Shown piece by piece: positions 42,810 to 52,367 of a stretch of DNA of 64,000 bases (positions within the stretch are counted from its first letter, which is position 1; each line of letters begins with the position of its first letter). The notes under the pieces were generated by a model. It was not told where the DNA came from. It was given only the letters and a program-made list of their open reading frames with translations, and made no database searches. Source of the DNA: Pseudomonas izuensis (GTDB taxonomy: Bacteria; Pseudomonadota; Gammaproteobacteria; Pseudomonadales; Pseudomonadaceae). The DNA is taken from NCBI RefSeq assembly GCF_009861505.1, contig NZ_WTFT01000025.1, forward strand, positions 11,451-75,450. Direction: 5' to 3'. A program made the position numbers and the translations under genes.

Positions 42810-44279
42810 TCAAAAAAACAACGTCAGGCCGACTTGCAGGTTGAGTGCATCTTTGACATCCGGACTGAATGACGGATGTTCGACGTAGCTAAGCCCCGTA
42901 CGTAAATACGTACCGGCAGCTAGGCGCATGTTGTAAGCAAGCGATGTAGACCTTGAATCGTCAGCGTTCGACACATGGTAATTATCGAGCTTCTTGTTGG
43001 CGTTGTCGCTGTAGCTGGTGTAACCGTATTCCAGCGTCACCATATCGAACGGGCGCGAATCCATCGGCCCTTTTGCGAACACGCGGAAGCCGTAATACAG
43101 ATCAAACAAATTGCGATCTTCCGGTGCCGACATCCAGGTAAAGCCGGCATAAAGACCGCGTGAGGCGATGGCGCTATCGAACTGATAGAACTGGTAGTCA
43201 CCCAGCACGTAACCCGCGTAATTATTGCCACTACGTTCACTGCTTAAAAACTGGGTGTAGTCCGACGTGTTGTATATGTAACCGGCACGCAACCACGCAT
43301 ACGGGGTGCTTGGGGTCGCGTTGCGCTTGAAGCCAAGCTCATCAATATAAAGCGCGCCGGCATGATCCACGTGCAAATCAAGCTCACCGAGATGGCGGTC
43401 GATCTCCGCCCCCATACCGTCAGGACTGATACTGCGTTGCACACCAAACTTGTTGTAGAAGTTACCGACGTTCAGGGTCACATTGGCTGCAGGGCTGGAA
43501 ATGGGGGCGTGGTTCAAACCGACCTGATAGGGAATGAGCGCCTGCAGACCCTGCGTACCACCTACTAACGTGCCGCCAGTGAACGGGCCGATAAACTCCA
43601 GTTCGTTGGGCAACACACCTATCTTGAATTCGACGGTTTTATCCCACAGGCTCTGGTAGTAGGCGATGCGCGTGTAACTAAATTTCGAGGATGGATTCAC
43701 TTCATCCCAGCTGGAGTAGTAACTGCCAACCCCAAAAATGAACTGGCCATTTTCCAGGCCTACTCGCCCCAGGTCATAGGTAAATCCTGCCACCAGTATC
43801 GACGAGTAAGTCGGACGTTCGCCGCTATAGGCTTGCGGATTATGCCGATCGTGATCGAGGTAATTATTGGTAAAATTGGAAATATTCAGGATGTTGAAGC
43901 CGATGCCGTGCTCGGCAAGGTCATTGCGCAGTCCACCAGCATCACCGAGGATACTTTCGGACGGCGGTGGCAACTCGGTCAGTTGGCCGTGCTCTACCAA
44001 TGCATCGATTTTCGCGAACTGCTTTTTTCTCTCGATAATATGGCCAAGCAGTTGACTGTCAGGCAGTGATTTCTGTCCTACCGCCTGCTCAAAAGAGGAA
44101 ACCGGCAGCTTCAGTTCTGGGGCAACCTGCACGACTAAATCTTGTTTGGTCGTCGTTATTTCAGCGCGAGCATTCAGCGAATGAGCTGCCCATATAGCCA
44201 GGGATGCCGCGAGCGTAACGCGTATAAACAAAGGCGCACACTTACGAATTCGGTTCATCCCGATTGAGTTGGGCCGCAT
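42810..44279 (-). CDS. OprB-family carbohydrate-selective porin
   Basis: A 489-residue outer-membrane porin with a long signal peptide (about 1-40, ending NARAEI). Features of OprB include SESILGDAGGLRNDLAEHGI near 110-130, repeated aromatic-rich beta strands and a C-terminal phenylalanine (GLTLFF) needed for outer-membrane assembly. AGGA lies 7 bases before the ATG at 44279. The linker (about 45-100) is longer than in sugar porins. A broken MFS gene lies just upstream in the same direction, suggesting a former outer-plus-inner membrane uptake pair for one substrate. Substrate unknown. Confidence 0.9.
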   Translation of the reverse strand: MRPNSIGMNRIRKCAPLFIRVTLAASLAIWAAHSLNARAEITTTKQDLVVQVAPELKLPVSSFEQAVGQKSLPDSQLLGHIIERKKQFAKIDALVEHGQLTELPPPSESILGDAGGLRNDLAEHGIGFNILNISNFTNNYLDHDRHNPQAYSGERPTYSSILVAGFTYDLGRVGLENGQFIFGVGSYYSSWDEVNPSSKFSYTRIAYYQSLWDKTVEFKIGVLPNELEFIGPFTGGTLVGGTQGLQALIPYQVGLNHAPISSPAANVTLNVGNFYNKFGVQRSISPDGMGAEIDRHLGELDLHVDHAGALYIDELGFKRNATPSTPYAWLRAGYIYNTSDYTQFLSSERSGNNYAGYVLGDYQFYQFDSAIASRGLYAGFTWMSAPEDRNLFDLYYGFRVFAKGPMDSRPFDMVTLEYGYTSYSDNANKKLDNYHVSNADDSRSTSLAYNMRLAAGTYLRTGLSYVEHPSFSPDVKDALNLQVGLTLFF

Positions 44280-44433
44280 ACTATTTCCTAATTATTATTT
44301 TTTATTCAGAAGATAACGTTATTGCACCGCGCTATGTCACTTTGGCAGCGGTAGAGGTTCATGCTTGTTGCGGCGACTTGGCTGACAGGCAAAGCAAGCC
44401 ATACGCAAAGACCGGTAGAGCCCGGAAACAGCA

Positions 44434-45073
44434 TTAAGCCCATGGGTAAGAGCCGAATTTATCGAAAACCATACCCAGCACGATGGGGCCGATGATGGCT
44501 CCTACTAGCGTGGCCGAAAAGGCGCTGCCGATGACTCGCGCGTAAGCCAGGCGACCAAATCGACGGGCAATGAGATGAATCGGCGCCTTGTTGTTGTCGC
44601 GAACAAACACGGCGAGATTGACCAGGGCAATTAGCAGGGCAATCGCCCCACCGATCACAAAAGCCTCACGCCAGCCATGCAGTTCGATGTTCTGCGAAAT
44701 AAGGTAAGAAAATCCGCCGGTGTCCACCGCGAGGCTCGACGAGGTGATGGCAAAGGCAAGCCTCAGATGTTTGTCGAACCAGCGCTGGGTCAAGAACAGA
44801 AAGGCCGGATAACTCGCCAAATTGCTCAAGTCAACACTCAACGCCGTGATCGCGACAAACGTGCCGAAGCGGTCTACTAGGTAGCCGGCCAGCGTCATCG
44901 CCAGAGCGCTGCAGATGGTAGCGGTCGAAAGGATGATAGAGAAATCGGTACGGGACCCGCCGAACTCCCCTGCCACCGACTTCAATGAACAAACCCAGCG
45001 GAATCAGCAGAATGGCGGGCGGCGCGATACTCATCCCGGGAAAGCATCCGACAAATATTGACCAACGTTTCAT
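44434..45073 (-). pseudogene. Frameshifted and truncated MFS transporter
   Basis: Translation begins MKRWSIFVGCFPGMSIAPPA, continues LILIPLGLFI-like in frame, then must shift near 44,986 to continue KSVAGEFGGSRTDFSIILST and later helices (GYLVDRFGTFVAI), ending GSYPWA. Only about 210 of the usual 420 residues remain, so at least one frameshift and one deletion have occurred. It lies 155 bases upstream of the porin gene. Confidence 0.82.
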
Positions 45074-45511
45074 TCTTTGTTTCTTTATTATTGTAATGGT
45101 GCACGAACTGACACCCGGAGCCTGCTGGTCGTTTGGCGAGCCTTGGAACCGCACGTGCCGGGGTACCCCTCCTCTTTAGCAGGAATGACCTCCCGCAACT
45201 GGGACATAACGCTTCACATGGGTGATTCCGGCCACATCAGGCCCCAAATCAAATGGAAAACTCGGCGGCAGTTGAGTTATCAATTTGGGTGAGAACTGTT
45301 GTCGTTTGAACCTGGAACCCGGTTCTGAGTTTTTTCGAGCCTACGTCTACACGCCAACAATATCAACAGCAGTTGACGTAAGGTAGCGAATGGTCATGGC
45401 TCGACTAAACTGGTGAGATCCAGAATGGCTGCCTAGAAAGCAATTTGGCTTTCATTCATCTTGAAGAGTCTTTCCCGTCGTTCCCCATCCTGGGCTAACT
45501 GGAAGCCGACG
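45074..45511. other. Gap without recognisable gene
   Basis: Short frames here have no ribosome site or known domain. The left part is presumably the former promoter of the broken MFS gene and the right part that of the lipoprotein gene. Confidence 0.5.
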
Positions 45512-45958
45512 ATGAATTTCAGATGCCAACTGATAGTTCTGCTGGTCACCACGAGCACGCTCGGTTGCACCACTTCAAACCCTGTAGTGACCCTTCCTCT
45601 GGCAGCCACCACACGGAACGCCGGCCAAATTGCCAATACAACGCTGGTAAGCCAAGGTACTCAAACCGGCTTCACTTTCTTCATCGGTGGTGTACCAGAT
45701 GGAGCCTCCCTGCCGTTGCGTCTTTATACCTTCATCTATAGCGGTAGCTGCCAGCAACCTGGGCCAGTCGCATACGCAATGAATGATCGGATCGATACTG
45801 AACGCATGGCAAGAGCGCGCGCTTGGACTTACTCAAGAAACGCACCTATCACAATGCCAGACCTGCTTTCGGGCAAATACTCTATCGTCGTGCGAACAAC
45901 ACCCGCCGATGGCAATGCCGATATTTTCTGCGGAGATATCAAGCAAGCGTCGATGTGA
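45512..45958 (+). CDS. Hypothetical lipoprotein
   Basis: A 148-residue predicted lipoprotein: signal peptide with lipobox STLGC (Cys at about 19). The mature part carries two cysteine residues (GSCQQPGP and IFCGDI) that could pair, and beta-rich sequence (FTFFIGGVPDGASLPLRLYT). GGAAG lies 8 bases before the ATG. No family recognised. Codon use is AT-richer than in region 1, in keeping with the island. Confidence 0.65.
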   Translation: MNFRCQLIVLLVTTSTLGCTTSNPVVTLPLAATTRNAGQIANTTLVSQGTQTGFTFFIGGVPDGASLPLRLYTFIYSGSCQQPGPVAYAMNDRIDTERMARARAWTYSRNAPITMPDLLSGKYSIVVRTTPADGNADIFCGDIKQASM

Positions 45959-46154
45959 ATTAGTCGAGACCATTTCGATCCAGCCTCGACGTCACGCCCT
46001 ACGCTACCCCACCCGCACCAGATTGATGGCAGGGCGTTTTCGCCCGTGCGTAGCGATTGACGATGCGCCGATTATTCATATATATAATTGCTACTATTTA
46101 TCCATATATTCCTACCCTGCCAACACCGCCCCGTAAACCTAATAGGAATTACCC

Positions 46155-46553
46155 ATGGAGCTCATCGAAACACTGGTGGCCGAACGTGAGATCCGCCACC
46201 TGATCGCACGCTACGCACAAACGGCTGATGACTCGGACATTGCGTGTTTTGCGGCTCTGTTTACCAGCGACGGCGTACTGGCTCTGCCTACTAAGCGCTG
46301 CGTAGGCCATGCCGAAATCGAGCAATGGTTGCTGGCAACTTTGAAACCCGGAAAGACTCGCCATCTATTTATGAATCCGCTCATCGAAGTCACTTCTCCA
46401 GGTCAAGCCTCCGGCAGTATGGACATGCTGGCTCTCCGCGCCACCGATGAACGTTGGTTACTGGCTGCCACATTGCGATATACCGATCGCTATGTGCATA
46501 CCGAGCAAGGCTGGAAGTTTTCCGAGCGAAAGCTTCAACCCATGATGCCCTGA
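46155..46553 (+). CDS. SnoaL/NTF2-like protein
   Basis: A 132-residue single-domain protein of the SnoaL-like alpha+beta barrel family (EREIRHLIARYAQTADDSDI, then FTSDGVLALP), found in small-molecule isomerases, hydratases and ring-hydroxylating dioxygenase partners. AGGAATTACCC lies before the ATG. It is followed by an aldo/keto reductase in the same direction 40 bases later, so both probably act on one substrate. Function beyond the fold is unknown. Confidence 0.85.
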   Translation: MELIETLVAEREIRHLIARYAQTADDSDIACFAALFTSDGVLALPTKRCVGHAEIEQWLLATLKPGKTRHLFMNPLIEVTSPGQASGSMDMLALRATDERWLLAATLRYTDRYVHTEQGWKFSERKLQPMMP

Positions 46554-46593
46554 GTGATTCATTGCAGCGACATCAACCCTTTCTGGAGCCCAA

Positions 46594-47577
46594 ATGAACT
46601 ACATCAAACTCGGCAACACCGGTCTTGAAGTCTCACCTCTGGCTTTGGGTTGCATGACTTACGGGGCACCTGATCGCGGAGCTCAATCCTGGACTCTGGA
46701 CGAAGAAACAAGTCGACCATTGATAAGGCTGGCAGTAGAAAGCGGTATAAATTTTTTCGACACTGCCAATGTCTATTCCGATGGCCACTCTGAAGAAATT
46801 CTCGGCCGTGCACTGCGCGATTTCGCTCAACGCGATGAGGTGGTAATTGCCACCAAAGTCTATTTCAACTCACGGCACGCACCCAATGCCAGGGGCCTGT
46901 CGCGCAAAGCTATTTTCAATGAAATAGACAATAGCCTGAAGCGTCTTGGCACCGACTACATCGACCTGTACCAGATCCATCGGTGGGACTACAACACGCC
47001 CATCGAGGAAACCCTGGAAGCCCTCCACGACCTCGTCAAAGCGGGCAAGGTTTTGCATCTCGGCGCCTCGTCCATGTACGCCTGGCAATTTTCCAAAGCC
47101 ATTTACACCTCGCAACGCCACGGCTGGACTCCATTCGTGTCAATGCAGAACCAGCTGAACCTCATCAGCCGCGAAGAAGAGCGAGAAATGATCCCCTTCT
47201 GTCGTGATGCGGGCATCGCAGTAATTCCCTGGAGTCCGCTGGCACGCGGCCGACTGACGCGAGATTGGGACCAAAGCAGCGAACGAGCGCGAGCCGATGA
47301 CGTTGGAAAGACCTATTACACCCAACGAACTGCCGAATCTGATCGTGAGGTTGTAGGAACAGTGGCAGCCATCGCAGCCGAAAGGGGTGTAACGCGGGCT
47401 CAGGTCGCGTTGGCCTGGGTCAGGCAGAGCGCTGGTATTACCGCGCCATTGATCGGCGTCTCGAAGCCCCATCATCTGACCGATGCCATCGCCGCACTGC
47501 GCTTGCAATTGACCCCTGAAGAAAGGCAGCGTCTGGAAGCACCGTACGTTCCACATGCAATTGCTGGCTTCAACTGA
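46594..47577 (+). CDS. Aldo/keto reductase
   Basis: A 327-residue NADPH-dependent aldo/keto reductase. The catalytic tetrad is Asp56 and Tyr61 (FFDTANVYSDG), Lys88 (VVIATKVY) and His129 (IDLYQIHRWD). It is full length and resembles the AKR11/YajO/IolS-like group. GGAGC precedes the ATG. It may share a transcript with the SnoaL-like gene; a LysR gene follows in the same direction. Substrate unknown. Confidence 0.93.
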   Translation: MNYIKLGNTGLEVSPLALGCMTYGAPDRGAQSWTLDEETSRPLIRLAVESGINFFDTANVYSDGHSEEILGRALRDFAQRDEVVIATKVYFNSRHAPNARGLSRKAIFNEIDNSLKRLGTDYIDLYQIHRWDYNTPIEETLEALHDLVKAGKVLHLGASSMYAWQFSKAIYTSQRHGWTPFVSMQNQLNLISREEEREMIPFCRDAGIAVIPWSPLARGRLTRDWDQSSERARADDVGKTYYTQRTAESDREVVGTVAAIAAERGVTRAQVALAWVRQSAGITAPLIGVSKPHHLTDAIAALRLQLTPEERQRLEAPYVPHAIAGFN

Positions 47578-47633
47578 TCAGAGAGTTGTTTACTTAAAGC
47601 AAACCTTTCTGCCAATAGCCCCAGGTTGACGCC

Positions 47634-48569
47634 ATGAAGATCCATCAGCTTCGCGCATTATTGGCCATCTGTGAAAGTGGCAGCATCCTGGAAGCGTCCA
47701 GAACCCTGCACCTCTCCCAGCCTTCACTGTCACGCGGCATCAAGGAACTCGAGGCGGAGCTGGGCGTTAGCTTGTTGGTGCGTTCAAATCGCGGCATCAC
47801 ACTCACACAGTACGGTGAGCACCTAGTCACTCGGGCACGGCTGATTGTCGAGGAAGTTCGCCGCGCGAAACAAGAGATAGACACGCTCAAGGGTGCCATG
47901 GATGGCAGCGTGATCTTTGGAGTATCACCAGTCACCCCGAGCACAAGGTTCGTCGATTGCGTAGCTAGATTCCGTCAACGCCATCCTCAAGTCCGTTTGC
48001 AGATCGAAGAATTACGCCCGACTAAATTGCTCGAAGGACTGCGTGAAGGGAGATTGGATCTGATACTGACATCGCATTCAAACACACGCACTCTGGAAGG
48101 TTTCGAATCTGTGAAGTTGTATCAGGAGCCGGGCGTCCTGGCCGTTCGCAAAGATCACCCCAAAAGCAAATTGCGTGCACTACACGACATCCGCAAGCTG
48201 GACTGGATATTGCCCGATCGCATTGAAGACTCGCCGGTGTCCACGATGTTCGCCGATCAACAACTGCTGCCACCGGACAACCTGATGACCTGCTCTTCAC
48301 TGGTCATGTACCTGGAGTTGGCAATGCGTACAGACGCGGTCAGCTTCTGGTCCAAGCGCGGGATGGCATTGGGTGACCTACGCAACCACCTACAGGTTTT
48401 GCAGCTGATTGAACCAGTCCCATCGTTTACCTTCTCCATGGTCAGTCGAGAAATGGGACTGCTTACTAGGGAAGCAGCCGCCTTGGCGGAAGATATCATC
48501 TATGAGTTCCATGGCACCCGCTGTGCCATTGAGCAACACCAGCCCACTGACGAAATGCTGGTCCGCTGA
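47634..48569 (+). CDS. LysR-family transcriptional regulator
   Basis: A 311-residue LysR protein: winged HTH at about 1-60 (MKIHQLRALLAICESGSILE, ASRTLHLSQPSLSRGIKELE) and effector domain at about 88-300. It sits between the aldo/keto reductase and the amidohydrolase-MFS pair, all in one direction, so it probably regulates this module. Similar proteins (TsaR/AbgR/NahR relatives) sense aromatic or aminobenzoyl compounds; the actual effector is unknown. Confidence 0.92.
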   Translation: MKIHQLRALLAICESGSILEASRTLHLSQPSLSRGIKELEAELGVSLLVRSNRGITLTQYGEHLVTRARLIVEEVRRAKQEIDTLKGAMDGSVIFGVSPVTPSTRFVDCVARFRQRHPQVRLQIEELRPTKLLEGLREGRLDLILTSHSNTRTLEGFESVKLYQEPGVLAVRKDHPKSKLRALHDIRKLDWILPDRIEDSPVSTMFADQQLLPPDNLMTCSSLVMYLELAMRTDAVSFWSKRGMALGDLRNHLQVLQLIEPVPSFTFSMVSREMGLLTREAAALAEDIIYEFHGTRCAIEQHQPTDEMLVR

Positions 48570-48685
48570 ACGCGTTCTAACTTCGCTATGCAAAAAACCT
48601 ATACCCATACGTATTGACGATTATTCCACGACGCCACAGCTTGGCATGCTGCGAATCACCCGCCTTACTCAACGGAGATTCACGC

Positions 48686-49879
48686 ATGACCGCGCAGCCC
48701 CTTGGACTCATTCCTGAAATCGAAGCAATGCAAAGCGATTTCGCTTCTATTCGCCAGCACATTCATCAATACCCTGAGCTGGGGTTCGAGGAACGCGAGA
48801 CCAGCAAACTGGTGGCTACGTACCTCCGCCAATGGGGCTACCAAGTCCAGGAAGGCGTTGGCGGAACTGGTGTTGTCGGCGTTCTGCAGACCGGGGAAGG
48901 ACCGCGCGCCATTGGTTTGCGTGCCGATATGGATGCCCTTCCCATCGAGGAAGACAACGCATTGCTCTATCAGAGCAAACACATCGGCAAGATGCATGCC
49001 TGCGGGCATGACGGGCATACGGCGATGCTGCTGTGCGCCGCCCGTTATCTGGCCGAACATCAAAACTTCAACGGAACGCTTAACCTGATATTTCAACCCG
49101 CGGAGGAAACTCTTAGCGGTGCGGTACGTATGATTGAGGACGGTCTTTTCGAACGCTTTCCCTGCGATGCCGTGTATGCACTGCACAATGCCCCCGGCTT
49201 GCCCGTGGGTTGCTTCTCCGCTCGCAGTGGTACGCTGGGCGCCTCGTCAGACCAGGCGGTCATCCGTCTGATCGGCCAAGGTGGTCATGGTGCAATGCCT
49301 CACCTGGCGAAAGACCCGATCATTGCGGCCGCCGAAATGGTGCTGGCCTTGCAAACCATCGTGTCACGCAGCATTGCTGCAACGGACGCCGCAGTTATTA
49401 CAGTCGGTGCCCTGAATGCCGGCGATGCACCGAATGTCATTCCCGCCCACGCCACACTAAAACTCAGCATCCGAGCGGTCGACCCACAAGTACGTGCTCA
49501 ATTGAAGCAACGTATCAGTGAAGTTGCTCAAGGTGTGGCAATGATCCATGGCATGGATCTGGAAATGGATTATCGCCCGCTGGTTTCTTGCCTTAACAAC
49601 AGTGAGCAGGAAACCCTTTTGGCGCAAAAGGTCATCACCGCGTTGGTGGGAGAGAAAAATCTCATCACCCACTCAGGTAACCGCAGCTTCGGCAGCGAAG
49701 ATTTTGCCTGGATGCTCGAGCACAAGCCCGGCTGCTACGTTGCGATCGGTAACGGCGACGGTGCTGCCACCGGCTGTCAGGTGCATGGCTTGCACAATCC
49801 TGGTTATGACTTCAACGATCAGATCATCGCTTATGGCGCCAGCTACTGGGCCCGCTTGGTACAGACCTACCTGGTTTGA
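48686..49879 (+). CDS. M20D amidohydrolase (hippurate/IAA-amino acid hydrolase type)
   Basis: A 397-residue metallo-amidohydrolase. Metal ligands appear in MHACGHDGH (Cys106, His108) and FQPAEE (Glu140-Glu141), with the dimerisation-domain histidine in GHGAMPHLAKDP, as in hippurate hydrolase, IAA-amino acid hydrolases and AbgB-like enzymes. GGAGATTCACGC precedes the ATG at 48686. With the following MFS transporter it probably forms an import-and-cleave pair for an N-acyl amino acid. Soluble and cytoplasmic (no signal peptide). Confidence 0.92.
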   Translation: MTAQPLGLIPEIEAMQSDFASIRQHIHQYPELGFEERETSKLVATYLRQWGYQVQEGVGGTGVVGVLQTGEGPRAIGLRADMDALPIEEDNALLYQSKHIGKMHACGHDGHTAMLLCAARYLAEHQNFNGTLNLIFQPAEETLSGAVRMIEDGLFERFPCDAVYALHNAPGLPVGCFSARSGTLGASSDQAVIRLIGQGGHGAMPHLAKDPIIAAAEMVLALQTIVSRSIAATDAAVITVGALNAGDAPNVIPAHATLKLSIRAVDPQVRAQLKQRISEVAQGVAMIHGMDLEMDYRPLVSCLNNSEQETLLAQKVITALVGEKNLITHSGNRSFGSEDFAWMLEHKPGCYVAIGNGDGAATGCQVHGLHNPGYDFNDQIIAYGASYWARLVQTYLV

Positions 49880-49915
49880 TACTCGACTCTGTGCAGTCGC
49901 CAGGAGGCGATCAAC

Positions 49916-51229
49916 ATGACTCAATATCTTAAAAAACGTCAAATCATCGTCGCACTGCTGATGGTAGTAATGATCATCAGTGCATTGGATAAAACTATCT
50001 TTGCCTTCGCGGGCGTGCAAATCATCGATGAACTGCACCTGACGCCCGGACAGTACGGCATGGTAGGCAGTGCTTTTTTCCTACTGTATTCCTTGAGCGG
50101 AATCATGGTGGGATTCTTGGCCAATCGCATTCAGACGCGCTGGATCCTGATCGGCATGTCAGTCGTCTGGATGGCCGCACAAGCAATGGTTACATTCAGC
50201 AGTCAACTGGCTACCCTGATTGCCAGTCGGGTGCTACTTGGCGCTGGCACCGGACCCGCAACAGCAGTCACCCAGCACGCGGCATTCAAATGGTACGAAC
50301 CCTGCGAACGGATGCTTCCCTCCTCGCTAATCTACACTTCGATCATGATCGGCAGCCTGATCGGTGCGTTGATATTGCCTTTTGCCATCGAGCAATTGGG
50401 ATGGCGCGCGGCCTACCTGGTACTTGCTGCTGCAGGGTTTCTGTGGATGCTGTTATGGCTGACTTTTGGCTGCGAAGGCAACCAGCACAGCGAGACTGAG
50501 AGCGCTGCGCCTGACAACCAGAGGGTTTTCTATCGGCGGCTATTGCTGAATCGCACATTCATCTGCCTGACTCTGCTGGCGTTCTTCTGCTACACCCCTG
50601 CCGCCCTCGGCTTTAGCTGGACGATCGTTTACCTGAAAAAGGGGATGGGACTTCAGACCCAGGCACTCAGTGCCTATCTTTTGAGCATGACGACAATGGC
50701 CATCGTTTGCGGGCTAATCGTTCCAGCGCTGGCTCAGCGTGCCTATAAACGAGGTGCCAGCTTGTTCCGCGCACTGGTTGTGCCACCGTTGCTCTGCTGT
50801 GCCTGCGGTGGTGCGATGTTGGCCGCGATAGCGATGAGCGATCAATCTGCTGTGAAGTTGACCCTGATGTTTCTGGCAACCGCTTTGTTAGCGACACTGC
50901 CAAGCTTTAGCATGACTCTGATTGCGTATTTCACGCCGACACCGCAAAGGGGATCATTGCTGGCCATCCACAATGCCGTGCAAACGTCAGCAGGCATCGC
51001 AACGCCTGCACTCGTCGGACAATTGATTGCATTGAATGGCAATGACATCGCCCATGGATTCGAAGTAGCAATCGCAAGCTTTGGGATCTGTACGCTAGGC
51101 GTCGCACTACTGGGGTTCGTTGGAATCAAACCCGAGTTGACTCTTCAACAGATGCACGTTTCCGAAGGCGAAACCAGGCAGGTATCGGCTGCTCTTGGGC
51201 AACTTACCCCCTCGTCTGGAAAGAGTTGA
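49916..51229 (+). CDS. MFS transporter (anion:cation symporter-like)
   Basis: A 437-residue, 12-helix major facilitator. The signature loop between helices 2 and 3 is GFLANRIQTRWILI, and GLGAGTGPATAV-like sequence (LLGAGTGPATAV) lies in helix 4. It resembles the ACS/phthalate permease group. It begins 37 bases after the amidohydrolase, which suggests uptake of the amidohydrolase substrate. AGGAGGCGATCAAC lies before the ATG. Confidence 0.9.
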   Translation: MTQYLKKRQIIVALLMVVMIISALDKTIFAFAGVQIIDELHLTPGQYGMVGSAFFLLYSLSGIMVGFLANRIQTRWILIGMSVVWMAAQAMVTFSSQLATLIASRVLLGAGTGPATAVTQHAAFKWYEPCERMLPSSLIYTSIMIGSLIGALILPFAIEQLGWRAAYLVLAAAGFLWMLLWLTFGCEGNQHSETESAAPDNQRVFYRRLLLNRTFICLTLLAFFCYTPAALGFSWTIVYLKKGMGLQTQALSAYLLSMTTMAIVCGLIVPALAQRAYKRGASLFRALVVPPLLCCACGGAMLAAIAMSDQSAVKLTLMFLATALLATLPSFSMTLIAYFTPTPQRGSLLAIHNAVQTSAGIATPALVGQLIALNGNDIAHGFEVAIASFGICTLGVALLGFVGIKPELTLQQMHVSEGETRQVSAALGQLTPSSGKS

Positions 51230-51289
51230 TCATTCCAGGTTAAAGGTTGACTGGCGCCGTTGGCCACCCGCCGGCGCCACACAATATGA

Positions 51290-52330
51290 TCAGTAGCTCG
51301 CCGCGAGCTGATGCACCTGTTGACCAATATTGCGCCCTTCCATCAATGAGTTGATGGCTTCATGCAGGTTTTCCATGCCCTGAACCACGTCGCAGGGTTG
51401 AAAGAGCCTGCCTTCACGATACCACTGCCCGACCTGGGCCATGAACGCAGGCAGTCTGTGGTAGTGCGTATGAGCCAGGAAACCACGTACCTCAAGCTGT
51501 CGTGTAACCACGGTCATGAGATTGGCCCCTGGCACTTCGCCTGAACCGCTGTACTGCGCGACCTGGCCACACATCGCCACGCGACCGAAATCGCGCAGTA
51601 ACGCGAACGCCGCCTGCTGGACAGAACCGCCCACATTCTCGAAATAGCTGTTCACGCCTTGTGGGCATGCCTCTGTCAGGCGTTCGGTAAAGTCGACAGC
51701 CTGATAGTCCACACAGTCATCGAAACCGAAGTGCTCGCGGACGTATTGGCACTTCATCGCACCGCCGGCAATGCCCACGACCCGCGCGCCCATGGCTTTG
51801 GCAAACTGGCCTGCGGCGCTGCCTACAGCTCCTGCTGCGGCAGAAATCAACACGGTCTCGCCGGGAGCCGGCCGGCAAATATCGGTGATACCCAGCCAGG
51901 CAGTAAACCCGGTAATGCCCAGGATGCCCAAGTAGTGTATCGGCTCCGGAACGTCTGACTCCAGCACTTGAAGCCCGACACAACGGTTCGGATCGATGCG
52001 CTGGTAGCGCTGGCGCGTCCCCCCAAACAACCGTACCAGCGCACCTTCGATGTACTGATCTGAATGACTTCTGACAATCCGACCGATACTGGCGGAAGCC
52101 GGTAAACGATCCCCCGGTTTCACAGTGAAAACATACCCGCTGGCACTGTCCAACATACCGCGGCTACCGGCATCGATGGTCTGATAGAGGATTTCAACCA
52201 GGATTTGTCCAGGGCGCAGCTCTGGCATCGGTTCAGTGACCAGTTCAAATATATCTGCTGGTAATACGCCGGGTTCCGGAACGCGGTTAAGACGAATGAT
52301 GCTGTTGTCTGGCATCAATGATTCCGGCAT
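51290..52330 (-). CDS. Medium-chain NADP-dependent oxidoreductase (MDR)
   Basis: A 346-residue zinc-free MDR protein of the leukotriene B4 dehydrogenase / CurA-like branch. The cofactor loop ISAAAGAVGSAAGQFAKAMG lies at about 153-172. The GroES-like part begins after RVPEPG. The final gene of the leftward operon, 37 bases after the DHA2 transporter; GGAAGGAG precedes its ATG. Family members reduce alpha,beta-unsaturated ketones or aldehydes with NADPH, which fits detoxification or saturation of an enoyl intermediate. Substrate unknown. Confidence 0.9.
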   Translation of the reverse strand: MPESLMPDNSIIRLNRVPEPGVLPADIFELVTEPMPELRPGQILVEILYQTIDAGSRGMLDSASGYVFTVKPGDRLPASASIGRIVRSHSDQYIEGALVRLFGGTRQRYQRIDPNRCVGLQVLESDVPEPIHYLGILGITGFTAWLGITDICRPAPGETVLISAAAGAVGSAAGQFAKAMGARVVGIAGGAMKCQYVREHFGFDDCVDYQAVDFTERLTEACPQGVNSYFENVGGSVQQAAFALLRDFGRVAMCGQVAQYSGSGEVPGANLMTVVTRQLEVRGFLAHTHYHRLPAFMAQVGQWYREGRLFQPCDVVQGMENLHEAINSLMEGRNIGQQVHQLAASY

Positions 52331-52367
52331 GAACTATCTCCTTCCAGGGGTTACCAGTCGCTGACCT

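Noticed and set aside
42703..42888. A small gene before the porin (IYRHDVRDCYDLIEWLKK...)
   Set aside because: No ribosome site, it runs into the porin gene's 3' end on the other strand, and no family is recognisable; perhaps debris.
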